Shown piece after piece: positions 43,904 through 53,452 of a stretch of 64,000 nt of DNA (positions are counted from its first letter, which is position 1; every line of letters starts with the position of its first letter). The translations under genes were made by a program, and so were the position numbers. Source of the DNA: Bacteroidota bacterium (GTDB lineage: Bacteria; Bacteroidota; Bacteroidia; AKYH767-A; 2013-40CM-41-45); assembly GCA_003389385.1 (NCBI GenBank), contig QQVM01000010.1, forward strand, positions 1 to 64,000. Direction: 5' to 3'. Below the pieces are notes generated by a model. That model was not told the origin of the DNA. It saw only the letters and a program-made list of their open reading frames with translations, and searched no databases.

Positions 43904-44740
43904 TTAATCGTGCTTAATTCTGGCATTGAATGACTGAACCAAAGTATATCCGGCCTCATCAATTCCGTAGGTAATGTTATCAATACGACTGGTAAATGTA
44001 TTGTACATGATGATGGCAATTGCAGATGTGATTACACCAAGGGCTGTGTTGATGAGGGCTTCGGAGATACCGGTTGAAAGCGCTACTGCATCTGGTGCTC
44101 CAGCCTGAGCAAGGGCAGAGAAGGCTCGAATCATACCCAATACTGTTCCGAACAGACCAAGTAGCGTTGCCACAGATGCAATTGTAGATATGATCATCAG
44201 ATTTTTAGAAAGCATTGGAAGCTCAAGTGTAGTGGCTTCTTCAAGCTCTTTCTGAATTGCGAGCAGCTTTCTTTCCTTATCAAGATTTTTATCCTGTTCC
44301 ATCTGGCTGTATACAGTAAGGCCGGCATTTACTACATTGGCAATGGAGCCGCGCTGTTTTTCACATTCTTTTCTTGCGCTTTCCACATCACCCTTCATCA
44401 TCAGGGTGCGGATTTTCTGAATGAATTCTTCTATGCTTCCAGTTCCTTTGGAGCGGCGAATTGTAATTGCTCTTTCAATCGAAAAAATTATTGCCGTGAA
44501 AAGTGTGCAAAGGAGGAAGGGGACAACGAAACCTCCGTGGTACATCACACCCATGTAGTGGTTGAGCGCGCCCACTTCGCTTGCCGGAAGAGGATTGAGG
44601 CTGGTGTCACCGTTTGTAAAATTGTCAGGATTTCCCAGTACAAATGTCCAGAATGTCCAACCCATGATGTATGCGATTGGGATTACAAGCATTGAGAGAA
44701 TTGATTTCAGTTTGCTGCTTTTAGCTGAGGGATTGCTCAT
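43904..44740 (-). CDS. exbB: MotA/TolQ/ExbB proton channel family protein
   Basis: A 278-residue ExbB-type protein. Three TM helices are visible: residues about 15-33, 64-88 (GGFVVPFLLCTLFTAIIF) and the C-terminal pair that includes ATLLGLFGTVLGMIRAFSAL and LINTALGVITSAIAIIMYN, the signature of the family. With ExbD it forms the proton-driven motor for TonB. It is the first gene of the operon that runs to the TPR gene. A long N-terminal extension before TM1 is as usual in Bacteroidota. Confidence 0.94.
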   Translation of the reverse strand: MSNPSAKSSKLKSILSMLVIPIAYIMGWTFWTFVLGNPDNFTNGDTSLNPLPASEVGALNHYMGVMYHGGFVVPFLLCTLFTAIIFSIERAITIRRSKGTGSIEEFIQKIRTLMMKGDVESARKECEKQRGSIANVVNAGLTVYSQMEQDKNLDKERKLLAIQKELEEATTLELPMLSKNLMIISTIASVATLLGLFGTVLGMIRAFSALAQAGAPDAVALSTGISEALINTALGVITSAIAIIMYNTFTSRIDNITYGIDEAGYTLVQSFNARIKHD

Positions 44741-44944
44741 GTCAATATTCAGTTTTATGTATTTTCAGATTAAAGGAAACGCAATAAATCTGTATAAATT
44801 TAGTGCTTTTGCTTTTTCGGGCGGACAATATTAGGAAATTTAGGTGAAAACAAAAACTCGATTTGTTCAGCTTAGAAATTTAACGAAATGATGACAGTAT
44901 TGCTTATTGGCGGAATCTTCACATTAGTAAAGTGTGACTTAATT

Positions 44945-46318
44945 TTAGATGGCATCAATGATAAGTCCGGGCAGGATGCCAAACAACAGGGCCAACAAAG
45001 AGCAAATTAGCAAGAATGCTTTATTAAAGACATTTACTCCCAAATCATTCATTTGAACGTTGCTTTCAAAGATATTGATGATTATCCGGAAATAGTAAAA
45101 CACACCAACAAGAGAACCCGCTACAGCAATCAAAACAAGGCCGGTATAGCCACTCTGAAGAGCGGCAGAAAATATATAATACTTGGCAAAAAATCCGGCC
45201 AGAGGGGGTATTCCTGCAAGGGAGAGAACTGCGATACAAGCTGCGGAAGCCATTATAGGATTCTTGGAAAACATTCCGCGTAATCCCGATATCTCTTCTG
45301 TGCCCGATTTTGAAGAGACTATCAAAAGAACCATAAAAGCGGCAAGTGATGAAATACCATATGCTGCAGTATAAAACAACAGGGAAGAAGCGGCCTTTTC
45401 ATTGAGCGCAATCACGGACATGATCATGTATCCCGCATGAGAAATACTTGAATAAGCGAGCATTCTCTTGAGGTTAGTCTGATAGACCGCAAGGATATTT
45501 CCCAAGACAATAGTTATTGCAGAAATCACCCAAAGTGTAGCGATCCAAAATTCTGATGGTCCTGCGAAGGCACTGCCAAATAAGCGGAGAAAAGATGCGA
45601 TGGCCGCAGTTTTCACCACCGAAGACATGAATGCAGTCACTGGCGTGGGGGCGCCCTGATAAACATCCGGAGCCCAGAAATGAAAGGGGGCTGCAGCAAT
45701 TTTAAATGTCAGGGCGGTTAATATCAGGAGAATGCCGGCTATCAATACCGGAGATGAGCTATGCCCTGTGCTCATGATGTATTCTGAAATCTGGTCAGTG
45801 TTGAAGCTGCCTGTTATACCATAAACCAGTGCGATACCAAACAATAAAAAGCCAGTGGTGAAGGCGCCTAAAAGAAAATATTTCATTGCCGCCTCATTAG
45901 AGGCAAGGTTGTCTTTTTTACTGCCCGCCAGAGCATACATCGAAATCGAAAGGATTTCTATTCCAAGGAAAAGCATGATCAGATTTGTAAACGAAACCAT
46001 CACAAGGGCGCCAATTAGGGAAAAAACAATTAGGGAAAAATAATCGGTTCGGGTTTCTTGATCCTCAAACATACTTGAAGACATTACAAACCAGAGAAGG
46101 GTTATAAACAGGATCAATACTGAAAAGGACACGGCGTAATTATCTGTCCTGATCATATTATTAAAATAAGAAGCACTGTTGTTCCAGTCGCCCAGGGCGG
46201 CCACTATGGCGGCAATGATGCCGGCAAATACAATTGGAAAAATAATCTTCTTGAAATTGAAAATTTCAGAGAACAGGATTATCAGTCCCAGAGCAGCCAG
46301 TATAATCAGTGAGTTCAA
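44945..46318 (-). CDS. nuoN: NADH-quinone oxidoreductase subunit N
   Basis: A 457-residue antiporter-like proton-pumping subunit of complex I, with about 14 TM helices. The Proton_antipo_M core has FMSSVVKTAAIASFLRLFGS and KRMLAYSSISHAGYMIMSV with the conserved Lys residues. Its order behind nuoL and nuoM with 18-22 base gaps confirms the subunit identity. The other nuo genes are not in the window. It is the last gene of the nuoL-nuoM-nuoN unit. Confidence 0.94.
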   Translation of the reverse strand: MNSLIILAALGLIILFSEIFNFKKIIFPIVFAGIIAAIVAALGDWNNSASYFNNMIRTDNYAVSFSVLILFITLLWFVMSSSMFEDQETRTDYFSLIVFSLIGALVMVSFTNLIMLFLGIEILSISMYALAGSKKDNLASNEAAMKYFLLGAFTTGFLLFGIALVYGITGSFNTDQISEYIMSTGHSSSPVLIAGILLILTALTFKIAAAPFHFWAPDVYQGAPTPVTAFMSSVVKTAAIASFLRLFGSAFAGPSEFWIATLWVISAITIVLGNILAVYQTNLKRMLAYSSISHAGYMIMSVIALNEKAASSLLFYTAAYGISSLAAFMVLLIVSSKSGTEEISGLRGMFSKNPIMASAACIAVLSLAGIPPLAGFFAKYYIFSAALQSGYTGLVLIAVAGSLVGVFYYFRIIINIFESNVQMNDLGVNVFNKAFLLICSLLALLFGILPGLIIDAI

Positions 46319-46336
46319 GTCAGCTTATTTTCTGTT

Positions 46337-47800
46337 TCAGTTATTGAGTGTAAGTGAGTTTCTGGAAACTCTATCAAGAATTTCAGCAACTGCCGGTTCT
46401 GCAAGGCTTAAGAAGTAAGATGGATATATTCCTATCCAGAATATCATGATCACAAGCGGAGTGAGAACCAGCCATTCCGTTCTAGAAAGCTTATCAAAGC
46501 TTTTAATCTCTTTATTCTCCGTACCCAGGTTTATTTTCTTAAACGCATTTAGCATATAGACGGCACCGAGAATGACACTTATTCCGGCAAGACCGGCGAT
46601 CAGGGGTTTGTACTGAAAGAGTCCATTCAGTATGAGAAACTCACCCACAAAGCCGCTGGTAAGTGGTAATGCGATGCTGGCAAGTAAAATGATCAGAAAA
46701 AACGTAGAGAATACCGGAGCCATGTTTCTGATGCCCCCCATACTTTCCATTTCATCAGAATTCAGCCGTCGGAACAAGATATCTGCTATGAAAAATAATC
46801 CGACCACGCTAACTCCATGACTCAGCATTTGAATAATTCCCCCTTGCAAACCACTTGATGTAAGACTGAAAACACCTGCAGCGATAAGGCCCACGTGAGC
46901 TATTGAAGAATATGCAATCAATCTTCTGAAATCACTTTGAGTCATCGCTATCAGTGAGGCATATAGAATTCCTGCTACACAAAGGCCAATTGCCCAGGGT
47001 GCCCATTCTTGAACGGCCGAAGGAACTACAGGCAATAGCCAGCGAAGAGTACCATACACCCCCATTTTTAGCATGATTCCGGAAAGAAGCATGGATCCCG
47101 CTACGGGGGCATTCGTATAGGTGTCGGGCTGCCAAGTGTGAAAGGGGAATACCGGTATTTTAATGGCAAATGCAATAAAAAATGCCCAGAAAATCCAGCT
47201 TTGCTCGTCAAGGCTTAGCGTTGTTTCATAAAGGCGGCTTATCTCGAAACTGTGCGGATATGGCGTTTTAGTCCAAAGGTAGATAAGTGCTACGAGCATG
47301 AGCAGACTGCCTGCAAGGGTGTAAATAAAAAACTTCAAGGTAATGGCAGCTCTGTTTTTTCCTCCCCACATAAGGCAAATGAGGTATATCGGAATAAGGG
47401 CCAGTTCCCAGAAAACATAAAACAGAAAGCCATCATAAGAAATGAAAACACCTATAAGGGCCGTTTGCATCAGGAGTACCAGTGCATAAAACAATCCTGG
47501 CTTTTCATAACTGTGCTTGAAGCTGGCAAGTATTATAAGCGGAACCAGAAAAACCGTTAGCAGGACAAGCAGAAGTCCAAGTCCGTCAAGACCTATATAG
47601 TAGCTGATACCCAGTGAACGAACCCACCAGCTGTTTTCTACGAATTGCATTCCTGCTGCCGGATCAAAGCCACCGGCAAGCACAAGAGCAAGCACAAACT
47701 CGATCATTGCTGCAGAGAATGCGACAAGCTTTGCCCTCTCTCCGGCAAGAAGGACTCCTATTGCGGCGATGGCTGGGAAAAATAAGAGTATGCTGAGCAT
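46337..47800 (-). CDS. nuoM: NADH-quinone oxidoreductase subunit M
   Basis: A 487-residue proton-pumping subunit of complex I with about 14 TM helices. The core contains IYLICLMWGGKNRAAITLKF, the FPFHTWQPDTYTNAPVAGSM region, and DFRRLIAYSSIAHVGLIAAG with conserved Lys/His residues. YYIGLDGLGLLLVLLTVFL at the N-terminal side is typical of NuoM. It lies between nuoL and nuoN, separated by 22 and 18 bases. Confidence 0.95.
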   Translation of the reverse strand: MLSILLFFPAIAAIGVLLAGERAKLVAFSAAMIEFVLALVLAGGFDPAAGMQFVENSWWVRSLGISYYIGLDGLGLLLVLLTVFLVPLIILASFKHSYEKPGLFYALVLLMQTALIGVFISYDGFLFYVFWELALIPIYLICLMWGGKNRAAITLKFFIYTLAGSLLMLVALIYLWTKTPYPHSFEISRLYETTLSLDEQSWIFWAFFIAFAIKIPVFPFHTWQPDTYTNAPVAGSMLLSGIMLKMGVYGTLRWLLPVVPSAVQEWAPWAIGLCVAGILYASLIAMTQSDFRRLIAYSSIAHVGLIAAGVFSLTSSGLQGGIIQMLSHGVSVVGLFFIADILFRRLNSDEMESMGGIRNMAPVFSTFFLIILLASIALPLTSGFVGEFLILNGLFQYKPLIAGLAGISVILGAVYMLNAFKKINLGTENKEIKSFDKLSRTEWLVLTPLVIMIFWIGIYPSYFLSLAEPAVAEILDRVSRNSLTLNN

Positions 47801-47822
47801 TTTGATCTGTCTGGCCTTTAAA

Positions 47823-49715
47823 CTATGATATTAGAAGATTGTATGCGAGGATGGCTATGATGCTAAACACCATTATGAATATGTAAAATCCAATCCCTCC
47901 AGTCTGAATCCTCCTCAGCATTCCTGAGGTAGAAATCAGAATGGGCTTGATGGAGTTTACCGTACGGTCGATTATACTTTTCTCGACCAGGCTGTGAAAC
48001 GTGCGGCCGATAAAGAATGCAGGTTTTACAACTAGGTAGTCATAGAGTTCGTCCACATAATATTTATTCATCAGAACACGTGACAGGCCCTTTACAGAAC
48101 CATCTTCCAGAGGTATGTTTTTGTTGCTGACAAATTTGCGATAGGTGTACAAAATTATTATCAGCAGTAAAATTGCAAATACGCTGATCAAAGACCATTC
48201 GAAGGCATGAGATGGTTTAGATAAAATGAGTTGAGAAGGGTATGCAAGTACCGGTTGTAAAAAAGAGCCGATGATGTGTTTATCGGAAAATATTTCGGGC
48301 ATTCCGAGAAAGCCGCCGAATGCCGAAAGAATCGCAAGAATAACCAAGGGCGTAGTCATAATTCCCGGTGATTCGTGCAGGTGTTCTTTCTGTCTTTGGC
48401 TTCCCCTGAAATCACCATAGAACGTGAGGAAAAACAGGCGAAACATATAAACAGCAGTAAACACCGAAGCAAGGGCAAGAGCAACAAAGAGATACTTGTA
48501 TTCCACCCACACATGAGCAAGAATCTCATCTTTAGAAAAGAAGCCCGCAAGAGGAGGAATCCCTGCTATTGCAAGAGTTCCAATGGCAAAGACAGTAAAA
48601 GTTACCGGAAGATTTTTTTTAAGTCCTCCCATCTTTCGGATGTCCTGTTCTCCGCCCATTGCGTGTATCACACTACCGGCGGCAAGGAACAAGAGGGCTT
48701 TAAAAAAAGCATGTGTGGTAACATGAAAAATCGCGGTGGTGTAAGCTCCGGCGCCGAGTGCAGCAAACATAAAGCCGAGTTGGCTTACGGTGGAGTATGC
48801 AAGGACTTTTTTGATGTCGTTTTGTGCGAGGGCAATGGTTGCGGCAAAGACTGCGGTGGCAGTACCAAGCACGGCAACGATAAATAATGTGTCTGGGGCA
48901 ATTGAATACAGAACGTTCGACCTCACAACCATATAAATACCTGCGGTGACCATCGTGGCAGCATGGATGAGCGCCGAAACCGGAGTGGGACCTGCCATTG
49001 CATCCGGAAGCCATGTGTATAGCGGTATCTGGGCACTTTTTCCGGCAGCACCAATGAGCAGTAAAAGAGTGATGGCAATTATTTGAGGTTGATTGTCGGG
49101 CATGGAGGCAGCAGAAGAAAAAACGCTGTTGTAATCGAGCGATCCAAACGTGGATATAATTAACAATATGCCCAAAAGGAAACCAAGGTCACCAATACGG
49201 TTCATTATAAATGCCTTGTTTGCTGCAGCGTTATACTCAGGTGTTTTAAACCAGAACCCAATCAATAGGTACGAGCACAGGCCAACCCCCTCCCAACCAA
49301 CGAACATCAATAAGAAGTTGGAGCCCATAACCAATATTAACATGAAGAAAATAAACAAGTTGAGGTATGAAAAGAATCTTGCAAAACCATCATCGCCTTT
49401 CATGTAACCAATCGAATATACATGGATGAGAAAACCAACACCGGTAACAATCAACATCATTATCAGTGAAAGCTGATCGATCATCAATGAAAAGGGAATG
49501 CTGAGAACACCTAGATTAATCCATTCAAATAATGTGTATTCATCAGATGAACCAGAATGTAAAAAGAACAGCAGCAGACTTAGGACAAAAGACGCTAAAA
49601 CCGTCAGGCTTCCAATCCAGCCTGCACTTGTTCCTTCCAGTTTTTTCTGCAAGAGGCCGATGAACAAAAAGCCTAAAAGAGGCAAAAGAGGTATCAGCCA
49701 CACCATTAACATCAT
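47823..49715 (-). CDS. nuoL: NADH-quinone oxidoreductase subunit L
   Basis: A 630-residue subunit, the largest antiporter-like subunit of complex I. The core motifs are FVGWEGVGLCSYLLIGFWF, the AGPTPVSALIHAATMVTAG region, and DIKKVLAYSTVSQLGFMFAA. The C-terminus continues past the core with the long lateral helix region and a final TM anchor (FYIFIMVFSIIAILAYNLL), which separates NuoL from Mrp-type antiporters. It is the first gene of an isolated nuoLMN unit with its own -7 element at 49737-49744 and a terminator just upstream. Confidence 0.95.
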   Translation of the reverse strand: MMLMVWLIPLLPLLGFLFIGLLQKKLEGTSAGWIGSLTVLASFVLSLLLFFLHSGSSDEYTLFEWINLGVLSIPFSLMIDQLSLIMMLIVTGVGFLIHVYSIGYMKGDDGFARFFSYLNLFIFFMLILVMGSNFLLMFVGWEGVGLCSYLLIGFWFKTPEYNAAANKAFIMNRIGDLGFLLGILLIISTFGSLDYNSVFSSAASMPDNQPQIIAITLLLLIGAAGKSAQIPLYTWLPDAMAGPTPVSALIHAATMVTAGIYMVVRSNVLYSIAPDTLFIVAVLGTATAVFAATIALAQNDIKKVLAYSTVSQLGFMFAALGAGAYTTAIFHVTTHAFFKALLFLAAGSVIHAMGGEQDIRKMGGLKKNLPVTFTVFAIGTLAIAGIPPLAGFFSKDEILAHVWVEYKYLFVALALASVFTAVYMFRLFFLTFYGDFRGSQRQKEHLHESPGIMTTPLVILAILSAFGGFLGMPEIFSDKHIIGSFLQPVLAYPSQLILSKPSHAFEWSLISVFAILLLIIILYTYRKFVSNKNIPLEDGSVKGLSRVLMNKYYVDELYDYLVVKPAFFIGRTFHSLVEKSIIDRTVNSIKPILISTSGMLRRIQTGGIGFYIFIMVFSIIAILAYNLLIS

Positions 49716-49736
49716 CTATTCCTAAAAATTATGGCG

Positions 49737-49744
49737 CAAAAGTA
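49737..49744 (-). promoter_or_regulatory. -7 promoter element of nuoLMN
   Basis: The minus strand reads TACTTTTG, an exact TAnnTTTG, 21 bases before the nuoL ATG. A GTTG 16 bases upstream (49761-49764) is a possible but closely spaced -33 element. It lies between a terminator and nuoL, as expected if nuoLMN is transcribed on its own. Confidence 0.5.
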
Positions 49745-49752
49745 GAAAAATC

Positions 49753-49777
49753 CCGAACAACAACCTTGATTGTTCGG
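49753..49777 (-). terminator. Terminator of the 81-residue protein gene
   Basis: An 8-bp stem CCGAACAA/TTGTTCGG with a nine-base loop lies 21 bases beyond the stop at 49799. Read on the minus strand it is followed by GATTTTTC. It separates the small gene from nuoL. Confidence 0.75.
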
Positions 49778-49798
49778 AGGCTCCCGCGACCCTAGTAC

Positions 49799-50044
49799 TT
49801 AGTTTTTCTGTTTCTTGTTGTCTGCCTTTGACTTATTGCCAGCTTTTTCAAAAACCCGCTTCCTTGATTTTGCCTTTTCAGACAAGCTGACCTTTTCGGT
49901 TGCATACACAGAAAACTCACCTTCTTGGTAATCAGTGATGAAAACATCCAGATCAATTTTATTCTCTGTTGTCAGTTTTTCAATCTTTTTGAAGAATTCT
50001 CCCAGTTGATCGAGATCTTTTTTCTGTTGTTTACTGAGGGACAT
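49799..50044 (-). CDS. Small lysine-rich protein of unknown function
   Basis: An 81-residue soluble protein, not recognised. The N-terminal half is helical and charged (KQQKKDLDQLGEFFKKIEKL), followed by a short strand region (IDLDVFITDYQEGEFSVY) and a very basic tail (KSRKRVFEKAGNKSKADNKK). A TAAATTTG element on the minus strand at 50071-50078 and a terminator after the stop mark it as a stand-alone gene. The basic tail could bind nucleic acid, but that is conjecture. Confidence 0.6.
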   Translation of the reverse strand: MSLSKQQKKDLDQLGEFFKKIEKLTTENKIDLDVFITDYQEGEFSVYATEKVSLSEKAKSRKRVFEKAGNKSKADNKKQKN

Positions 50045-50345
50045 GTGGCCGAATTTGTTATCGTTTTCAACAAATTTAACTTGATTGCGTTCACTCTTGT
50101 TTCCAGGTATAGTGTAAAATAAAAGTCTTTATGAACCGCTACTGTTAATAACGAGAGCCTTGCCTCCTACACATAACATACTAAAAAAGAACGTCTTAAG
50201 ACATTACTAGTAAGAAAATATGTAACTATTCGAATAAATGAAAGTTTGTATCGTGTAATACTGGGTGTAAAGGCCAATAAAGTTTAATTTTACAGCTCGA
50301 TTGGGCTATAGAAAAGACGAAAAATTAATTAGGGGGAAGAATATT

Positions 50346-51374
50346 GTGAAAATCAAGTCATTGTTGTTTAATGTCAGGGTGCCTTTAATTTGGCTTCTGG
50401 TTGTGTTAGTTACCAGTGTTGGGCTGGTCCTTAGTTCTTTTGTAAATAATAAAAATGCCAAGCCGTCCACTCAATCAAGCGCCCCACCGGTGGTTGATTG
50501 TGATGCGAACATGGATTTGCTTAGACAAAAAAAGTCGGCATTTGTCAAGCCGCTTTTACTTAGCGATTTGCTGGTGCAGGACAGGAAAATGTCCAATTTA
50601 AAAAGTGAGCTTAGTGCTTATCTGAATCAAAAGCAAAAAGCAAACATTATTACGGGAGCTTCGGTTTATATCAGGAAGTTAAATTCCGGTTCATGGATTG
50701 CCATTAATGAAAACGAAATGTATAATCCGGCCAGCCTGATGAAGGTGGCTTACCTGATAACATTTCTAAAAGAATCTGAGTCAAACCCTGGCCTGTTGAG
50801 TAAAAAAGTTTACTTCAACGAGCATTTTACAAAAGGCAACAATCAAAACATTGTCGATTTCAAATTGCAGGAGAAGAGGTTTTATACGATTCGCGAATTA
50901 TTAGAGGCCATGATTGTTTATAGTGACAACGATGCAACCGGATTGCTGACACAAAACCTGAACCAACAGAGGTTTCACAAACTTTTCGAGGACTTGGGGC
51001 TTCAGAAACCATCTACTACCGGAGAATATTTTATTAATGCATCCGAGTACGCCAGATTTTTCAGGATACTTTACAATGCCACATATTTAAATCCTGAAAA
51101 TTCTGAGCTCGCCGTACAGCTTTTGCTCAACAGCACATTCCGCGAAGGCATATGCAAAAACCTTGATCCCAGCATTCCTGTTGCTCACAAATTTGGAGAG
51201 CGTATAATCAACAATGTAGCCCAGCTTCATGAATTCGGAATTGTTTACTACAGAAATGAGCCATATTTAATTGGTGTTATGGGAAAGGCAAACAGTCTGA
51301 CGCCATTGAAGGAAATGGTGAGTGATGTTTCTGGGATGGTTTATGCTTACATGAGCAAATTCCACAGTCAGTAA
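50346..51374 (+). CDS. Class A beta-lactamase-like serine hydrolase, membrane-anchored
   Basis: A serine hydrolase of about 342 residues in the beta-lactamase2 family. A membrane anchor lies near the N-terminus (VPLIWLLVVLVTSVGLVLSS). The catalytic motifs are Ser130-x-x-Lys in NPASLMKVAY, the SDN triad in VYSDNDAT, and HKFGE in the KTG position. The third motif is not KTG, so antibiotic resistance should not be assumed; a D,D-peptidase-like or lipid/peptidoglycan-related role is as likely. The start is uncertain: GTG at 50346 precedes the KIKSLLF anchor region, while a TTG at 50301 would add 15 residues. No ATG is available before the anchor. Confidence 0.82.
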   Translation: MKIKSLLFNVRVPLIWLLVVLVTSVGLVLSSFVNNKNAKPSTQSSAPPVVDCDANMDLLRQKKSAFVKPLLLSDLLVQDRKMSNLKSELSAYLNQKQKANIITGASVYIRKLNSGSWIAINENEMYNPASLMKVAYLITFLKESESNPGLLSKKVYFNEHFTKGNNQNIVDFKLQEKRFYTIRELLEAMIVYSDNDATGLLTQNLNQQRFHKLFEDLGLQKPSTTGEYFINASEYARFFRILYNATYLNPENSELAVQLLLNSTFREGICKNLDPSIPVAHKFGERIINNVAQLHEFGIVYYRNEPYLIGVMGKANSLTPLKEMVSDVSGMVYAYMSKFHSQ

Positions 51375-51377
51375 GAC

Positions 51378-51896
51378 TCAGTCCTGGGCCGGCAGAATTC
51401 TGTTCCATTTAAGCACATTTACAACTTTAGTTCCGCTTTCATATGAATCTTTGAATTTCAGTTTCAAGTATTCTTCGGGAAATTCGTAGTTGTATTCCAT
51501 TTCACCTGATTTTGAAATAACTGCCTGTGTTCTTGAATACTCTGATGTTTCTTCAAAATAATTTCGATACAGGTATACGCCCGGAACATCAGTACGCGAA
51601 AATTTGACATTATAAGATGCTCCGTTTAAATTGTATGTATCATAGCCATTTCCGGCACTAAGAATTGCCACTTTAACAGGCTTGGGGTATTTGATTACGT
51701 CATACAAGGTATCGTAACGATAATATTCCTGGGTTGTAATAACGCTCCATATTCCCTCAATTCGATCCAAAGAGTCTTTTTTACCTTTGAAATAATTCTG
51801 GAACTCTTGTTCGCTTTTCGGCAGACCACTTTGCGCAAATGAGATTTTCGCCAGAAGTAATGCAATAACAATCAGGACTGATCGGATAATTTTCAT
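51378..51896 (-). CDS. Exported protein of unknown function
   Basis: A 172-residue protein with a signal peptide (residues 1-21, VLIVIALLLAKISFAQ). The mature part is predicted beta-rich with many Tyr residues (TTQEYYRYDTLYDVIKYP, NGYDTYNLNGASYNVKF, YLYRNYFEETSEYSRT). A lipocalin-like or similar small-ligand fold is possible, but I do not recognise the family. It ends three bases from the serine hydrolase gene and lies 44 bases after the M28 peptidase gene in the same direction, so it may be co-transcribed with it. Confidence 0.7.
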   Translation of the reverse strand: MKIIRSVLIVIALLLAKISFAQSGLPKSEQEFQNYFKGKKDSLDRIEGIWSVITTQEYYRYDTLYDVIKYPKPVKVAILSAGNGYDTYNLNGASYNVKFSRTDVPGVYLYRNYFEETSEYSRTQAVISKSGEMEYNYEFPEEYLKLKFKDSYESGTKVVNVLKWNRILPAQD

Positions 51897-51940
51897 TCAA
51901 CGAATTTATCAAATTATTGGGTCGGTCGTAAGCTTAAATA

Positions 51941-53437
51941 TCAGAACGCAAGTGAGCGAGCAAATCGAAAAATCAGTGAGGCGCGATTTTTTAAGGGCTC
52001 ATACATAATCTTATCCGAAGTGTCTTCCGGGCGGTGGTAATCATCGTGTATTCCGCTGAAATAAAATAGTGATGGAATTCCTTTTTCAAGAAAATGAAAC
52101 TGGTCGTTCCTGCGCATAAGGTTCAGCGGATGCAAAGGATTGCAGTACTTAAGGTCAAGCCGCAGGGAATCCGAATTGAGCTTCTCATTTTGCAGAATCA
52201 GTTCAACATATTTTGTTGTATCTGTGATTATGTACAGATAATTGGACAAGCCCAGGCTGTCGTAAGAGGCGTCCGTCCTGCCTATCATATCAATGTTGAG
52301 ATTTGTTGAATATTCTATGTTGCTGCAGGTAGAATAATTTAGAAAATAATCGGCCCCTTGAAGGCCTTTTTCTTCCGCGCCACTGGCAAGGAAATAAATA
52401 TCTCTTAACGGGAGTTCTCCGTTTTGAATTGACAGAGAAAACTGCCGGGCAATTTCCAACATTACCGAGACTCCGCTTGCATTATCATCTGCACCAGGAT
52501 ACAATTCCTCTTTACGGATGCCAAGGTGATCGTAATGAGCAGAAATAATAAGGGCGCCCTTGTGTTTTCTCTTAGCGCCGGGGAGAAATCCGATAACGTT
52601 CATTCCTGTCAATTCGCGTGTATTAGACGAAAAAAACAATTCTGCATCCGTTCGAAAAACAAATGCTGAAGGCTTACCACCTCTGTCTATTCTTTTTTTT
52701 GTACTCATCAGTTTTGACTGCTCCGCTTCGGGCAGAAAGAAGGGGGACATTTCTTCGCTCACAAAAAGTACCGGGATTGATGCCGGGCCTTTGCACAGAT
52801 TTATGAACTCGAAAGATTTTATCGGACTTGAGAGGGAATCTCTCAAAGCAGAGATATTCTCTGAAATAATAACAACTGCCGCCGGCTTCAGCTTGTAAAT
52901 GGATCTGAATTTAAGTTTCCAGTTGTAGTTCCATTCATTCAGATCGCGACGACCGGATGGGGTGCCATTGAAAAATATGATGAATTTTCCGCTTACATCA
53001 TGGCCTTCAAAGTCATCATATTGTTCTGTTTGAATTCCGTATCCGGCAAATATCAGAGAGTCAGGTTTGAATAAGGTGTCATTGGCAGTTTCTACATAAA
53101 AATAGTCAGTGCCAAATAAAAACCTTCGTTGATTTACCGTAACATGTTTTGAGTATCCTGAACGGTTCTTCAACGGAAACTCCTGAATATAATGTGAGTT
53201 ACAGGGAGTGGGAAAAATTCCCAAAGACTTAAACTTTTCCGACAGATAATCCGCACTCCGTATTTCTCCCAACGTTCCGGCAGATCTTCCTTCGAAGAAA
53301 GGAGAGGAAAGTGTGTCTACAACAGATTTTAAGGCTTCAATTGAGATGATGCCGGAATTCTCTAATTCGATTTTGCTCTGAGCAAATGAGGCGCAGAATG
53401 AACCCAAAATAATGATAACTAAAAGTATGGCTCGCAT
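51941..53437 (-). CDS. M28 family metallopeptidase, exported
   Basis: A 498-residue secreted zinc aminopeptidase-like enzyme. The signal peptide (residues 1-19) ends ASFAQ. A PA-type inserted region lies about residues 120-240. The catalytic domain (about 270-498) has the ligand motifs ISAHYDHLGI, PGADDNASGVSVMLEIA, LASGAEEKGLQGADYF, NIDMIGR and the final His in DQFHFLEKGIPSLFYF. Members cleave N-terminal residues from peptides; specificity cannot be inferred. Neighbours are rpiB 15 bases upstream and the 172-residue exported protein downstream, all in one direction. Confidence 0.88.
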   Translation of the reverse strand: MRAILLVIIILGSFCASFAQSKIELENSGIISIEALKSVVDTLSSPFFEGRSAGTLGEIRSADYLSEKFKSLGIFPTPCNSHYIQEFPLKNRSGYSKHVTVNQRRFLFGTDYFYVETANDTLFKPDSLIFAGYGIQTEQYDDFEGHDVSGKFIIFFNGTPSGRRDLNEWNYNWKLKFRSIYKLKPAAVVIISENISALRDSLSSPIKSFEFINLCKGPASIPVLFVSEEMSPFFLPEAEQSKLMSTKKRIDRGGKPSAFVFRTDAELFFSSNTRELTGMNVIGFLPGAKRKHKGALIISAHYDHLGIRKEELYPGADDNASGVSVMLEIARQFSLSIQNGELPLRDIYFLASGAEEKGLQGADYFLNYSTCSNIEYSTNLNIDMIGRTDASYDSLGLSNYLYIITDTTKYVELILQNEKLNSDSLRLDLKYCNPLHPLNLMRRNDQFHFLEKGIPSLFYFSGIHDDYHRPEDTSDKIMYEPLKNRASLIFRFARSLAF

Positions 53438-53452
53438 GGCACCACAAAAGGC

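Noticed and set aside
44945-49715. Mrp-type Na+/H+ antiporter operon
   Set aside because: The order L-M-N, the lengths 630/487/457 and the NuoL C-terminal extension fit complex I; the small Mrp subunits are absent.
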